Positions 1 through 7,200 of a DNA stretch of 8,353 nt are shown here, piece after piece. The DNA is from Deinococcus sp. (lineage in GTDB: Bacteria; Deinococcota; Deinococci; Deinococcales; Deinococcaceae), in assembly GCA_028287665.1 (NCBI GenBank), contig JAQBPF010000184.1, positions 1 to 8,353 of the forward strand. The letters are read 5' to 3'. The notes below the pieces were generated by a model, which was not told the origin of the DNA, did no database searches, and saw only the letters and a list, made by a program, of their open reading frames with translations. A program made the position numbers and the translations under genes. Position 1 is the first letter of the stretch. Each line of letters opens with the position of its first letter.

Positions 1-2
1 TG

Positions 3-74
3 GGCTCCCCTTCTCACCCTCAGCCGCCCGGAGACTTCTGCCCTATGACCCTGTTCCAGTTGATTCCTGTATGA
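3..74 (+). CDS. C-terminal tail of an upstream operon gene (partial, frame uncertain)
   Basis: The frame starting at base 3 is open and ends in a TGA at 72-74. That stop overlaps the ATG of the next gene as ATGA, the usual arrangement of coupled genes. It would encode about 23 residues ending in LFQLIPV. The choice is not secure. The frame starting at base 1 is also open and ends in TGA at 46-48. The frame of the next gene itself is open to the left edge. In known Ter-type clusters the neighbour of the StiP/PRTase gene is often a PRTase_2-TRSP, ATP-grasp or HAD-phosphatase gene, but these few residues do not identify it. Confidence 0.3.
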   Translation, partial: GSPSHPQPPGDFCPMTLFQLIPV

Positions 75-1153
75 CGCCAAAAGCCGACACCCTTGTGACG
101 CCTGCCCTGACCCCGAGTCCGGCACTGGCCCTGGCCCATACCCTCCCCATTGCCGATGTTCAGGTGCATCTGCGGGCCGCGCAACCGCAGTTGGTCAGCG
201 TGCAGGAAAAAGAACGGCTGATCCGGGCAGGGGTGTCTTACGGCACGCTGCTGACGCCAGAAGAACGGCCCAGCGACTTACAGACGGCGGCCTACCGGGC
301 CGCCCTGGCCCGCAATGGCGAGCGGGTGGGCGCGCTGCTGGCCAGCCTGACGGCGAACATCCTGGCCCTCTATTCTCATCCCGTGCTGGTGTCTCTGGCC
401 CGCGCCGGAACCCCGGTTGGCTGTGCCATGCGGCGTCTGGCCCGCCGGTGGGGTTCTGATCTCCCCCACCACACCCTCAGCATCATCCGGGGCAGCGGAA
501 TAGATGGAGCCGCGCTAGAGGCCGTGCGCCGCCTTCATCCGCAGGGGCAACTTATTTTTGTGGATGGCTGGACGGGCAAAGGCAGCATTTATGGGGCGTT
601 GCAGGGCAGTTTGCCCTCCGATGTGCCCCCCCGCCTCGCTGTGCTGAGCGATCCGGCAGGAGTGGCTGTGCATGCCGCCACGCACGAGGATGTGCTGCTG
701 CCACACGCGGTACTGAATGCCACCGTCTGTGGCCTGCTCAGCCGCACTTTTGTGACGCAGGAAGGTGGGCTCCACGCCACCCGCCTAGAAGAGGAGTTGC
801 GCGGCGACGATCTGACGGCAGAGTACCTTGAGGCGTTAGAGACCCTGACCGCCCCCTTTTCGCCTGAAGTTCAGCTGCCTGCTGGCCGCCGCCCGCAACA
901 GCCGCAGGACATCGTGACGGCCCTGGCTGCCAGGCTGGGAGTGACCGACCCACATCTGGTCAAGCCCAGCGTGGGTGAGGCGACACGGGTGTTTTTGCGT
1001 CGTCAGCCCGCCCACCTGATGCTGCGTGAGGCTGATCACCCGGATACGCTGCACCTTCAGGCCCTGGCGCAGGCCGCTCAGGTGCCTGTCACTGTCCACG
1101 CCGCTCTGCCCTACCTCGCCGCCGCCCTGATCTCTCCCGGAGGCCCCCGCTGA
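71..1153 (+). CDS. StiP-family phosphoribosyltransferase-like protein with C-terminal PELOTA domain
   Basis: This 360-residue soluble protein matches the two-domain StiP family (Pfam StiP/PRTase_1 plus PELOTA_1). Conserved blocks seen are EKERLIRAGVSYGTLLTPE (46-64), LVSLARAGTPVG (106-117), HTLSIIRGSGID (134-145) and FVDGWTGKGSI (163-173). The last corresponds to the PRPP-binding loop of type I phosphoribosyltransferases, in variant form. Residues about 297-354 (PSVGEATRVFLRR through VPVTVHAALPYLAAALI) look like the PELOTA RNA-binding-type domain. Comparative genomics has placed this family in the biosynthetic arm of Ter tellurite/stress clusters, where it is predicted to help make a nucleoside-like product. 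Databases often name it cysteine protease StiP, but I see no clear protease motif. No Shine-Dalgarno site precedes the ATG, so coupling through the ATGA overlap is likely. The frame is open further upstream, but a start at 71 gives about the usual N-terminal length. The next gene overlaps by one base. Family assignment is strong; the reaction is inferred. Confidence 0.85.
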   Translation: MTPKADTLVTPALTPSPALALAHTLPIADVQVHLRAAQPQLVSVQEKERLIRAGVSYGTLLTPEERPSDLQTAAYRAALARNGERVGALLASLTANILALYSHPVLVSLARAGTPVGCAMRRLARRWGSDLPHHTLSIIRGSGIDGAALEAVRRLHPQGQLIFVDGWTGKGSIYGALQGSLPSDVPPRLAVLSDPAGVAVHAATHEDVLLPHAVLNATVCGLLSRTFVTQEGGLHATRLEEELRGDDLTAEYLEALETLTAPFSPEVQLPAGRRPQQPQDIVTALAARLGVTDPHLVKPSVGEATRVFLRRQPAHLMLREADHPDTLHLQALAQAAQVPVTVHAALPYLAAALISPGGPR

Positions 1154-2121
1154 TGCCTGTTCTGATTCCCACTCCTGTTCTTGATCCGTGGGCCCTGGGC
1201 GCAAGTCTATACGCCCCTGCCACCCGTAACGACCTGGTCGAACTGGGTACCGACAAATACCCCCACCTCACCAGCCTGATCTACTGCACCGAGGATGCGG
1301 TGCGCGAGGAAGATGTGCCCCGTGCGCTGGCCAATCTGGCCCGTGCGCTATCTGAGTTGCCGCCTGTAGGCGCCTCTCCCATGCCCACAGGTTCGGCGCA
1401 CACCAGCCCAGTGCGCCTGATCCGTGCCCGCAGTCCAGAAGTCCTGGCGCATCTGCTGACGCTGGATCTGCGCGGCATCAGCGGCTTTGTGTTGCCCAAA
1501 ATACATGACGGCAATCTGGCGAGCTACATGCGTCATTTGCAGCGCGACGAACATGCTCACCTGTCGGTGCTGCTGACGCTCGAAACCCGCGAGGCCCTCA
1601 GTGAACACCGCATGGCCTGTCTGCGCGACCTTATTTTTCAGGAAAGCTGGCAACACCGGATTGCCTGCCTGCGGATCGGCGGCAACGACCTGATGCACGC
1701 TCTGGGTGTGCGCCGCACGCCGGGCCGGACCCTCTATGAAGGGCCTCTGGAACGGGTCATCAGCATGTTGATCGGCGTGTTTAAACCTTACGGGTTCATG
1801 CTGTCCAGTCCGGTCTACGAAGTCTTTGAAGACCTGACGACCCTGGCCCGTGAGGTGCAGCAGGACCTTGAATATGGCCTGTCGGGCAAAACCATCATTC
1901 ATCCGGTGCAACTCAGCACTGTTCTGAATGGCTACCGCGTCACCGAGGGCGACCTGCAGGAGGCGCACGCGATTTTGGCCGAGGACGCCCCCGCCGTTTT
2001 CAAGATGAATGGCCGGATGTGCGAGCCCGCCACCCATAGCCGCTGGGCGCACGACATCCTGATCCGGGCAGAGCGCTACGGAACCCTCCCCCCCCTCCGA
2101 CATGAAGCCCTCCATTTTTGA
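1153..2121 (+). CDS. HpcH/HpaI aldolase / citrate lyase-like C-C bond lyase (Ter-module type)
   Basis: This 322-residue protein belongs to the TIM-barrel lyase family related to CitE and malyl-CoA lyase (Pfam C-C_Bond_Lyase type). Family signatures in order are GASLYAPATR (16-25), YCTEDAV (44-50, the usual LEDAV position), RLIRAR (88-93), GFVLPKIH (111-118), LTLETRE (141-147, with the likely metal-binding glutamate), RIGGNDLMHALG (174-185) and GLSGKTIIHPVQ (242-253), the glycine-rich IHPxQ block of CitE-like enzymes. The family makes or breaks C-C bonds next to a carboxylate or acyl group with Mg2+. The substrate here is unknown. The start ATG shares its A with the TGA of the StiP gene (TGATG), which implies translational coupling and a joint function. 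In Ter-linked clusters these two genes regularly travel together. Nothing follows for about 300 bases and I find no strong hairpin terminator after the stop. Confidence 0.88.
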   Translation: MPVLIPTPVLDPWALGASLYAPATRNDLVELGTDKYPHLTSLIYCTEDAVREEDVPRALANLARALSELPPVGASPMPTGSAHTSPVRLIRARSPEVLAHLLTLDLRGISGFVLPKIHDGNLASYMRHLQRDEHAHLSVLLTLETREALSEHRMACLRDLIFQESWQHRIACLRIGGNDLMHALGVRRTPGRTLYEGPLERVISMLIGVFKPYGFMLSSPVYEVFEDLTTLAREVQQDLEYGLSGKTIIHPVQLSTVLNGYRVTEGDLQEAHAILAEDAPAVFKMNGRMCEPATHSRWAHDILIRAERYGTLPPLRHEALHF

Positions 2122-2209
2122 GCCAATTCCGCTGAACGGGGGGCAAGTCCGTCTTTGCTCACTCACCAAACAGCGTCCTATCCCGAAGACCCCATTCGTT
2201 GAAATAAGG

Positions 2210-2237
2210 TTGACAGACGGATTCGGTCTCCGATAAT
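2210..2237 (+). promoter_or_regulatory. Sigma70-like promoter with palindromic spacer
   Basis: A perfect -35 TTGACA (2210-2215) and a near-perfect -10 GATAAT (2232-2237) are separated by 16 bp. Transcription would start near 2244, leaving a leader of about 175 nt before the binding-protein gene at 2418. Bases 2215-2229 (AGACGGATTCGGTCT) form an imperfect palindrome broken only by one mismatched pair and the centre base. That is a plausible operator for a repressor lying between the two hexamers. The promoter call rests on consensus match and spacing; the operator is inference. Confidence 0.6.
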
Positions 2238-2254
2238 GGCCTGGACCAAAAGAG

Positions 2255-2281
2255 CTGACCCTTCTATCATTAGTGGGTCAG
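2255..2281 (+). other. Leader hairpin (7-bp perfect stem, 13-nt loop)
   Basis: CTGACCC (2255-2261) pairs perfectly with GGGTCAG (2275-2281). It begins about 11 nt after the predicted transcription start at about 2244 and is not followed by a T-run, so it is not a standard terminator. It could stabilise the 5' end of the mRNA, act as a protein-binding site, or be a DNA-level operator. Confidence 0.4.
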
Positions 2282-2406
2282 AACGTTGAATTGCCACCAG
2301 AAAACGAAAATAAGAACGGCTACAGCGGTATAGACTGGCTTGAAAGGTTTGTGGAAAGTTCGTGATTGAGGCCTGCAACTGTAAGAGCGGTGTGGGTACT
2401 GCTTAC

Positions 2407-2412
2407 TAGATT
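2407..2412 (+). promoter_or_regulatory. Possible -10 element for a leaderless transcript
   Basis: TAGATT fits TANNNT and ends 5 nt before the ATG at 2418. This is roughly where a -10 box sits for leaderless mRNAs, which are common in Deinococcus. No matching -35 is obvious. It matters because no Shine-Dalgarno sequence precedes the start codon. The alternative is transcription from the stronger promoter at 2210-2237. Confidence 0.25.
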
Positions 2413-2417
2413 GACGT

Positions 2418-3647
2418 ATGCGCTCTTATATGACACCTTCTAACGTCAACTTGACCGGATCGTTCATTCGTCGTCTCTCATTCGGACTGATTTCCTCAGC
2501 ACTGCTGGTTGGTGGGGCACAGGCAGCGACCATCAAGCTCGCCACCATCAGCCCATTGAGTGGCAGCCTCACGGCCATTGGCTCAGAAGTCAAGCGGGGC
2601 GCGGAATTGGCAGTTCAGGAACAGGCCAAAGCGTTCAAAGCGTTGGGGCATGATCTGGTACTGGCTCCTTTTGACGATCAGGCGTCGGCCACCCTGGGCA
2701 CGCAGATCGCCGGAACCGTGTTGGCAGATAAGAGCATCCTGGGCGTGGTGGGCGCACTGAATTCCAGCGTATCGAACGTGGTGGCGGCCGCCTTTGCACC
2801 AGGCAAACTGGCCATGATCTCACCCACCAGCACCAACGATCAACTGACGCGCAACAGCTGGATGCACTTCAGCCGCGTGGTTTCCGCCGACAGCGCACAG
2901 GGCGTGGCCGCCGCGAACTACATCGCCGACGAACTGAAGGCCAGTAGCGTTTACGTGATCTCTGACAACACGGCCTACGGCAACGGCCTGACCAAAGTTC
3001 TGTTGACCAATTTGAAGAAGCGCAATGTCAAAGTGGCTGATTATGCGGGTGCCTCTACAGCGTCCCAGATCGCCGACGTGATCAAGAAAGTCAAGCTCAG
3101 CAAGGCCAACGTGGTCTATTTTGGTGGTACTGACGATACGGGCGCCGTGCTGGTCAAAGGCCTGCGAACCGCAGGCGTCAAGGCCACGTTCATGGGCGGC
3201 GACGGCCTGGATTCACCCAGCTTTCTGAAACGTGCCGGAATCGCCGGGGCGGGCGTCGTCTATACCACGGGGTTCGGCCCAGTCAGCGCTTTCTCGAACG
3301 CACTGACCTTCACCAACAAGTATCAGGCCGCCTACGGAGCCAAACCCAGCGGCGTGGCTGTGTACGCCTACGACGCTGCCAATGTGATGCTCGACGCCAT
3401 GAAAAATGCCCTGAAAACAGCAGGGGGCGTGCCTACACGGGTCCAGGTGTCCGAGGCCGTTCGTAAGGTCAACCTGCCCGCCTGCTTTGACGGCGACACC
3501 TCCAACTGCGTCACCATCACCGGTGCAGTCGGCTTTTCCAGCACAGGGGAGCGGATGCGTTCGCGCCTGCTGATCATGAAATTCGATAACCTCTTACAGG
3601 CCCAAGTAGCCAAGATTCAGATCGTCAACGCAGAAAGCCTAAAGTAA
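2418..3647 (+). CDS. Branched-chain amino acid-type ABC transporter substrate-binding protein
   Basis: This 409-residue periplasmic binding protein is of the LivJ/Peripla_BP_6 type. Residues 1-36 form a signal peptide: basic RR at 18-19, hydrophobic [14 protein letters not shown], and an AQA cleavage site before ATIK. There is no lipobox cysteine, so it should be secreted rather than lipid-anchored. The mature part starts with the family pattern [11 protein letters not shown] (39-49) and continues with GAELAVQE (61-68), [10 protein letters not shown] (110-119), MISPTSTND (133-141), the inter-lobe [13 protein letters not shown] (179-191), [14 protein letters not shown] (232-245) and [13 protein letters not shown] (258-270). 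Cys356 and Cys364 could form the C-terminal disulfide seen in this family. An in-frame TGA at 2412-2414 limits the start to ATG 2418 or ATG 2430. Both lack a Shine-Dalgarno site, and 2418 was taken. No permease or ATPase gene is adjacent, so it either serves a remote transporter or acts as a sensor. The ligand cannot be named from sequence. Confidence 0.92.
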   Translation: MRSYMTPSNVNLTGSFIRRLSFGLISSALLVGGAQAATIKLATISPLSGSLTAIGSEVKRGAELAVQEQAKAFKALGHDLVLAPFDDQASATLGTQIAGTVLADKSILGVVGALNSSVSNVVAAAFAPGKLAMISPTSTNDQLTRNSWMHFSRVVSADSAQGVAAANYIADELKASSVYVISDNTAYGNGLTKVLLTNLKKRNVKVADYAGASTASQIADVIKKVKLSKANVVYFGGTDDTGAVLVKGLRTAGVKATFMGGDGLDSPSFLKRAGIAGAGVVYTTGFGPVSAFSNALTFTNKYQAAYGAKPSGVAVYAYDAANVMLDAMKNALKTAGGVPTRVQVSEAVRKVNLPACFDGDTSNCVTITGAVGFSSTGERMRSRLLIMKFDNLLQAQVAKIQIVNAESLK

Positions 3648-3669
3648 ATAAAAAAGCAGTTACGAAGTA

Positions 3670-3699
3670 AGAGTCCGAAATTAGACTCTATGAATTTTT
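3670..3699 (+). terminator. Weak intrinsic terminator after the binding-protein gene
   Basis: AGAGTC (3670-3675) pairs with GACTCT (3684-3689) around an 8-nt loop. A run of five T follows at 3695-3699, five bases after the stem. The stem is short and only half G/C, so termination may be partial. It begins 23 bases after the stop codon of the binding-protein gene, the expected place. Confidence 0.45.
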
Positions 3700-3706
3700 A
3701 AGCAAG

Positions 3707-3748
3707 CGAGTGGGTGATTCTCCGCAGTAGCGTGGACTCCCCCACTCG
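3707..3748. other. 42-nt imperfect hairpin with AGTA loop
   Basis: CGAGTGGG (3707-3714) pairs perfectly with CCCACTCG (3741-3748). Inside, pairing continues to a four-base loop AGTA (3726-3729): G3716-C3739, A3717-T3738, T3719-A3736, C3720-G3735, T3721/G3734 (wobble), C3723-G3732, G3724-C3731 and C3725-G3730. The only interruptions are three single pyrimidine-pyrimidine mismatches (3715/3740, 3718/3737, 3722/3733). There is no T-run directly after it. It could be a second terminator, a small RNA, a protein-binding palindrome, or the end of a small palindromic repeat element. Confidence 0.5.
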
Positions 3749-3935
3749 TATGTCTTGGAATTGATTTTCATCATTGCATAAATAGGTTTGACCGCTGCTA
3801 TTGTAAAATTTCGGTCTATATTTCCAGTTAGCTTGAGTTAAACACCTAGCACTCGATGAGTCAATTGCTGTAGGCAAGACCAGACCATGTATTCAACTTT
3901 GCTCCAAAATTAGATAATTGGCGCCACACATCTTA

Positions 3936-3956
3936 TTTCTGGAAATTAGCCAGAAA
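3936..3956. promoter_or_regulatory. 21-bp inverted repeat, possible operator
   Basis: TTTCTGG (3936-3942) and CCAGAAA (3950-3956) are perfect inverse complements separated by seven bases (AAATTAG). The 14-bp centre-to-centre spacing suits a dimeric DNA-binding regulator better than an RNA hairpin. A TATAAA (3967-3972, five of six -10 consensus positions) lies 10 bases further on, though no good -35 accompanies it. It may control the downstream c-di-GMP gene, but the start codon is about 320 bases away. Confidence 0.3.
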
Positions 3957-4026
3957 CGCTCTACCCTATAAATAGTCATACGTCAGTTCAGTAAATGTCT
4001 GTCGCTATCAGAGTGGACTTTAGGAC

Positions 4027-4043
4027 TCTTGAGAACCTCAAGA
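4027..4043. repeat. Short perfect hairpin at the 3' end of the minus-strand remnant
   Basis: TCTTGAG (4027-4033) and CTCAAGA (4037-4043) form a perfect 7-bp stem with a 3-nt loop. Read on the minus strand, the stem includes the TGA at 4040-4038 that would end the remnant gene. No T-run follows on either strand. It may be the relic of a terminator. Confidence 0.3.
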
Positions 4044-4213
4044 CGTGTCATGAGCGGGCATCCGGTTAACGTGTTCCTGCACCTCCCAGAGCGCCTCGTC
4101 GGGTTCACCTTCATCACCCACTCAAAGAGAATAATTTCACGCTCCAGACGGATCAGCGAAAGTGCCATAGCCACCAGCAGGCCGACCAGGGTAAATTCGA
4201 CGCTGGTCTTCGT
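4038..4213 (-). pseudogene. Possible frameshifted remnant of a small membrane-protein gene
   Basis: On the minus strand, one frame reads a convincing hydrophobic segment followed by a charged stretch (FTLVGLLVAMALSLI then RLEREIILFE, about 4195-4121). It then turns into unlikely protein (WVMKVNPTRRSGRC). From 4121 the frame shifted by one base reads an acidic, natural-looking C-terminus (VGDEGEPDEALWEVQEHVN, then RMPAHDTS) and stops at TGA 4040-4038. A single lost base near 4121 would join the two parts. The 5' end has no convincing start or upstream sequence, so the N-terminus looks deleted. I do not recognise the family. Local base composition is closer to the coding average than the AT-rich sequence to its left, which supports a gene relic. 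Confidence 0.35.
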
Positions 4214-4252
4214 TATGCAGTGAGAAATATGTGCTAAGCCATCAGGCACAGT

Positions 4253-4282
4253 AGAGACCTGAGGAAGGCGGCTCAGAGACCT
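4253..4282 (+). repeat. Direct repeat AGAGACCT, 22-base period, before the c-di-GMP gene
   Basis: AGAGACCT occurs at 4253-4260 and again at 4275-4282, the second copy ending 3 bases before the ATG at 4286. The 22-base period is close to two helical turns, which would suit a regulator binding one face of the DNA. The purine-rich GAGGAAGG (4261-4268) between them resembles a Shine-Dalgarno site but lies 17 bases from the start, further than usual. It is also partly enclosed by a CTGAG/CTCAG pair (4259-4263, 4272-4276). Confidence 0.3.
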
Positions 4283-4285
4283 CTT

Positions 4286-7200
4286 ATGGACACTCCACTG
4301 ACCTTGCCATCAGATTTGACTGCGCTGAGTAGCCTCGTGGGCTTGGCAGATGAAGTGTTGGACTTGAGCCTTCCTGCCGATCTGTTGCCTGAGGAACTCT
4401 ACCGCCGTGTTCTGACTGTTTCGGTGGAGGCTCTTCCGGATGTCCTGACTGGCCGCCTCTTTGGCCAGGGTACAGACGGCACCTTCCGTATCCTCGCCGC
4501 CACCGGAAACGCCCAACAGGTCTCAGAAGGGTTGCGGCTCAAGGCCAGTGATCTGGTCTATGACCCCGCATACCGCAGCATGTGGGTCAGCGGGTTTCCG
4601 GCAGCGTTTGCCGACAGCCTGTCCGTGACTCAGGCCGCGCTGCTTGCTCAGGCATACGCTGCATCCAACAGCTATCTCCGCCCCGATGGGCCCCCCTCCT
4701 CTGCGGTGCGTGTGCTGATCGTGCCGGTGCGGGTGGGAGGGGAACTGCGGGCCGTGTTGCACCTTGACCGGCCAGACCGTGGAGGGCCGACCGAACCAGA
4801 CAGTTTAGAGTCGGCCCTCCTGGAATCGGACCTGACCCTGGGCCAGTGGTGCGGATCACAGGTGGCCCTGGTGGTGCAGCACCTGGACGCTGCTGCCAAC
4901 CTGCGGGCCGGGCAACAGGAATTGAATCTGCTCAACCGGGCACACGCAGCCGTCACCGGGGCACAGGATCTGGACGATCTGTTCCGGCGAATTATCCAGG
5001 CCCTGACTGAGGTTTTGGGGGTAGAGCATGTCAGTATCGCGCTGCTGGAGGGCGATCAGCTGGTGCCCCAGCAGCAGGTCGGCGGGGGCGTGTGGGGGCC
5101 GAGTTATCCGGTCTCCTCGGGGATCTGTGGACGGGTGGCCCGCAGCGGCACGCCTGCCCTGCTGCCTGATGTCACTCAGGACCCGGAATACGTGGAGGAA
5201 CATCCTGAGGTGATCAGCGAACTGTGCGTGCCGCTGCTGGACGGCGAGCGGGTGGTTGGGGTCCTGAATCTGGAGTCCAGCAGCCACCGCCTGACCTCAC
5301 ACGATTTGCGGCAGGTGCAGGCGCTGGGGGTGTGGCTGGGGCGGGCCATAGAACGGGAGCGCCTGTATACCGCCACCGAGCAGCAGCGGCGGGCGCTGGA
5401 TTTGCTGCACCGGGTTCGCACCTCAGTCGGCCGGACGCTCGACCTTCAGAAGACGATTCAGGCCGTCAACGAAAGCATTGCCCAGACCTTGGGTTATCCG
5501 CAGGTCAGTGTGTATTTGCGTCAGGGCGACGACTTGGTGCTGCAGCACCAGGTGGGATACACCCAGGTCATAGAGCGTTTGCCTCTGGCGCGGGGCGTGA
5601 TGGGACGGGTGGCCAGAACAGGTCAGGCGGAATGGATCGAAGACCTGGATCAGGAGCCCGAGGCGCTGCGGGCCATGGAAGGTATCTCTTCCGAAGTCTG
5701 CGTGCCCCGGTGTCTGAACGGTGAGGTGGTCGGCGTGCTGAACGTAGAAAGCATGGGTGCGCAGCGGCTGCGGGCCTGGGACGCCGACCTGATCACGGCA
5801 GCGGGTGAATACGTGCAGTACAGCATGGAGCGGGCTTCACTGCATGCCCAGGTCAAAGACCGGGAGGTGCTGTACCGCCTGCTGGCCGAACACACCAGCG
5901 ATCTGGTCTGTCTGCACGAAGCGGACGGCCGCCTGATGTATGTCAGCCCCAGCATTGCGCCACTGCTGGGCTTTACCCCAGAAGAAGCGGTGCGCCACAA
6001 GGTCACGTTGCTGGTTCATCCTCAGGACCGGTATCACCTGCGGCGGGCCTTCCGGGCCAACGGGGAACCCCTTCGCTGGCGTCTGCGCCATAAAGATGGC
6101 CACTTCATCTGGTTCGAGACCACCATCAGTCCTATCGAACATGTTCCAGACGGCAAATATAACCAGCCCGGACAGTTCTTATCGTCGTCACGGGACATTA
6201 CGGCGCGGCAGGGGGCCGAGGCAAAATTGGAATGGGCCGCCACGCATGATCCGCTGACCCATCTGCCCAACCGCGTCCTGTTGTTCGAGCGCCTCAGCAG
6301 CGTGCTCCGCAGTGCCAAACGCACCGGGCACGCGGCCTACGCCGTGCTGTACCTCGATATGGACCGGTTCAAGGTCATCAACGACAGTCTGGGACACACG
6401 GTGGGCGATGAGTTGCTGGTGGCCTTCGCTCAGCGGCTGCAGAACACCATGCGGCGAAGAGACCTGGTGGCGCGGTTGGGCGGCGATGAATTTGCTGTGC
6501 TGCTCCTGGGGACCCAGGACGGCGGACTGCTTGAGGCCCGGCAGGCAGCGGAAAGATTGCAGGCGGCGCTGACCGAACCATTTCTGGTGGCAGGCCGCAC
6601 CCTGCGCGTGTCGGTCAGTGTGGGCATCGCGCCGGGACGGGCTGGACACACGACCCCAGGTGACGTGCTGCGCGACGCCGACCTGAGTATGTACCGGGCC
6701 AAGCGGGACCGCCGGAATACGGTCGCCACCTTTGACCCCAGCATGCACGTCCGCGCCGTGCGGCAGTTGCAACTGGAAGCCGACCTGCCGCACGCGGCCC
6801 GCGCAGGGCAGCTTCAGCTGCATTTTCAACCCATCGTCGATCTGATTTCCGGGCAGCTGCACAGCGCTGAGGCCCTGGTGCGCTGGTTGCATCCACAACT
6901 GGGCCTGATCTCGCCCGACGAATTTATTCCTCTGGCCGAAGAATTGGACCTGATCGGAGAGGTCGGAGACTGGGTGCTGCACCGTGCCTGCGCCCTCTTC
7001 AAGTGCTGGAGCAGGACCAATCTGAGCGTGAATGTCAACGTTTCCACGCGGCAATTTTTGAAGGCCGGATTTGTGGAGAGGGTCAAGGCCACCCTCAACG
7101 CCCACGACATGCCCCCCAAGTGCCTGAATCTGGAAATCACAGAGAGTGCCCTGGTGGAAGACGTGGAGGAGGCCGCCCGGACACTGGCCGGACTCCGGGC

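Larger units (their letters stand above)
2122..2417. other. Gene-free control region between the Ter-type operon and the binding-protein gene
   Basis: About 296 bases without a convincing gene. It holds a sigma70-like promoter (2210-2237) with a palindromic spacer, a 7-bp hairpin (2255-2281) and a possible second -10 element near the next start (2407-2412). A 66-codon minus-strand reading frame crosses it (2178-2378), but it resembles no family I know and I do not call it. I see no clear terminator for the upstream operon. Confidence 0.6.
3648..4285. other. AT-rich gene-free region of about 640 bases
   Basis: Base composition drops sharply compared with the flanking genes; bases 3781-3840 are about 35% GC. 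Stops are dense on the plus strand. The region contains a weak terminator (3670-3699), a 42-nt imperfect hairpin (3707-3748), a 21-bp inverted repeat (3936-3956) just upstream of a TATAAA (3967-3972), a short hairpin (4027-4043) and a probable frameshifted gene remnant on the minus strand (4038-4213). The promoter of the downstream c-di-GMP gene should lie here, but I find no -35/-10 pair with good spacing. Confidence 0.6.

Noticed and set aside
1348..2169. 273-residue minus-strand frame opposite the lyase gene
   Set aside because: It is antisense to a gene with clear family motifs and shows no domain pattern of its own.
2236..2289. ATG inside the -10 region opening a 17-codon frame
   Set aside because: It lies upstream of the predicted transcription start of that promoter and has no ribosome site.
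2178..2378. 66-residue minus-strand reading frame in the gene-free control region
   Set aside because: It runs through the promoter and hairpin, has no ribosome site, and has a composition unlike the real genes or any family I recognise.
3788..3809. TTGACC and TAAAAT as a promoter in the spacer
   Set aside because: The spacing between the two hexamers is only 10 bp, too short for a sigma70 promoter.
3678..3949. AAATTAG three times (3678, 3907, 3943) as a repeat array
   Set aside because: A 7-base AT-rich word recurring at irregular distances in AT-rich DNA is expected by chance. There is no CRISPR-like spacing.
4029..4223. 64-residue plus-strand frame in the AT-rich spacer
   Set aside because: It is Ser/Arg-rich with no motif. 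The opposite strand reads more protein-like, so this is probably its shadow.
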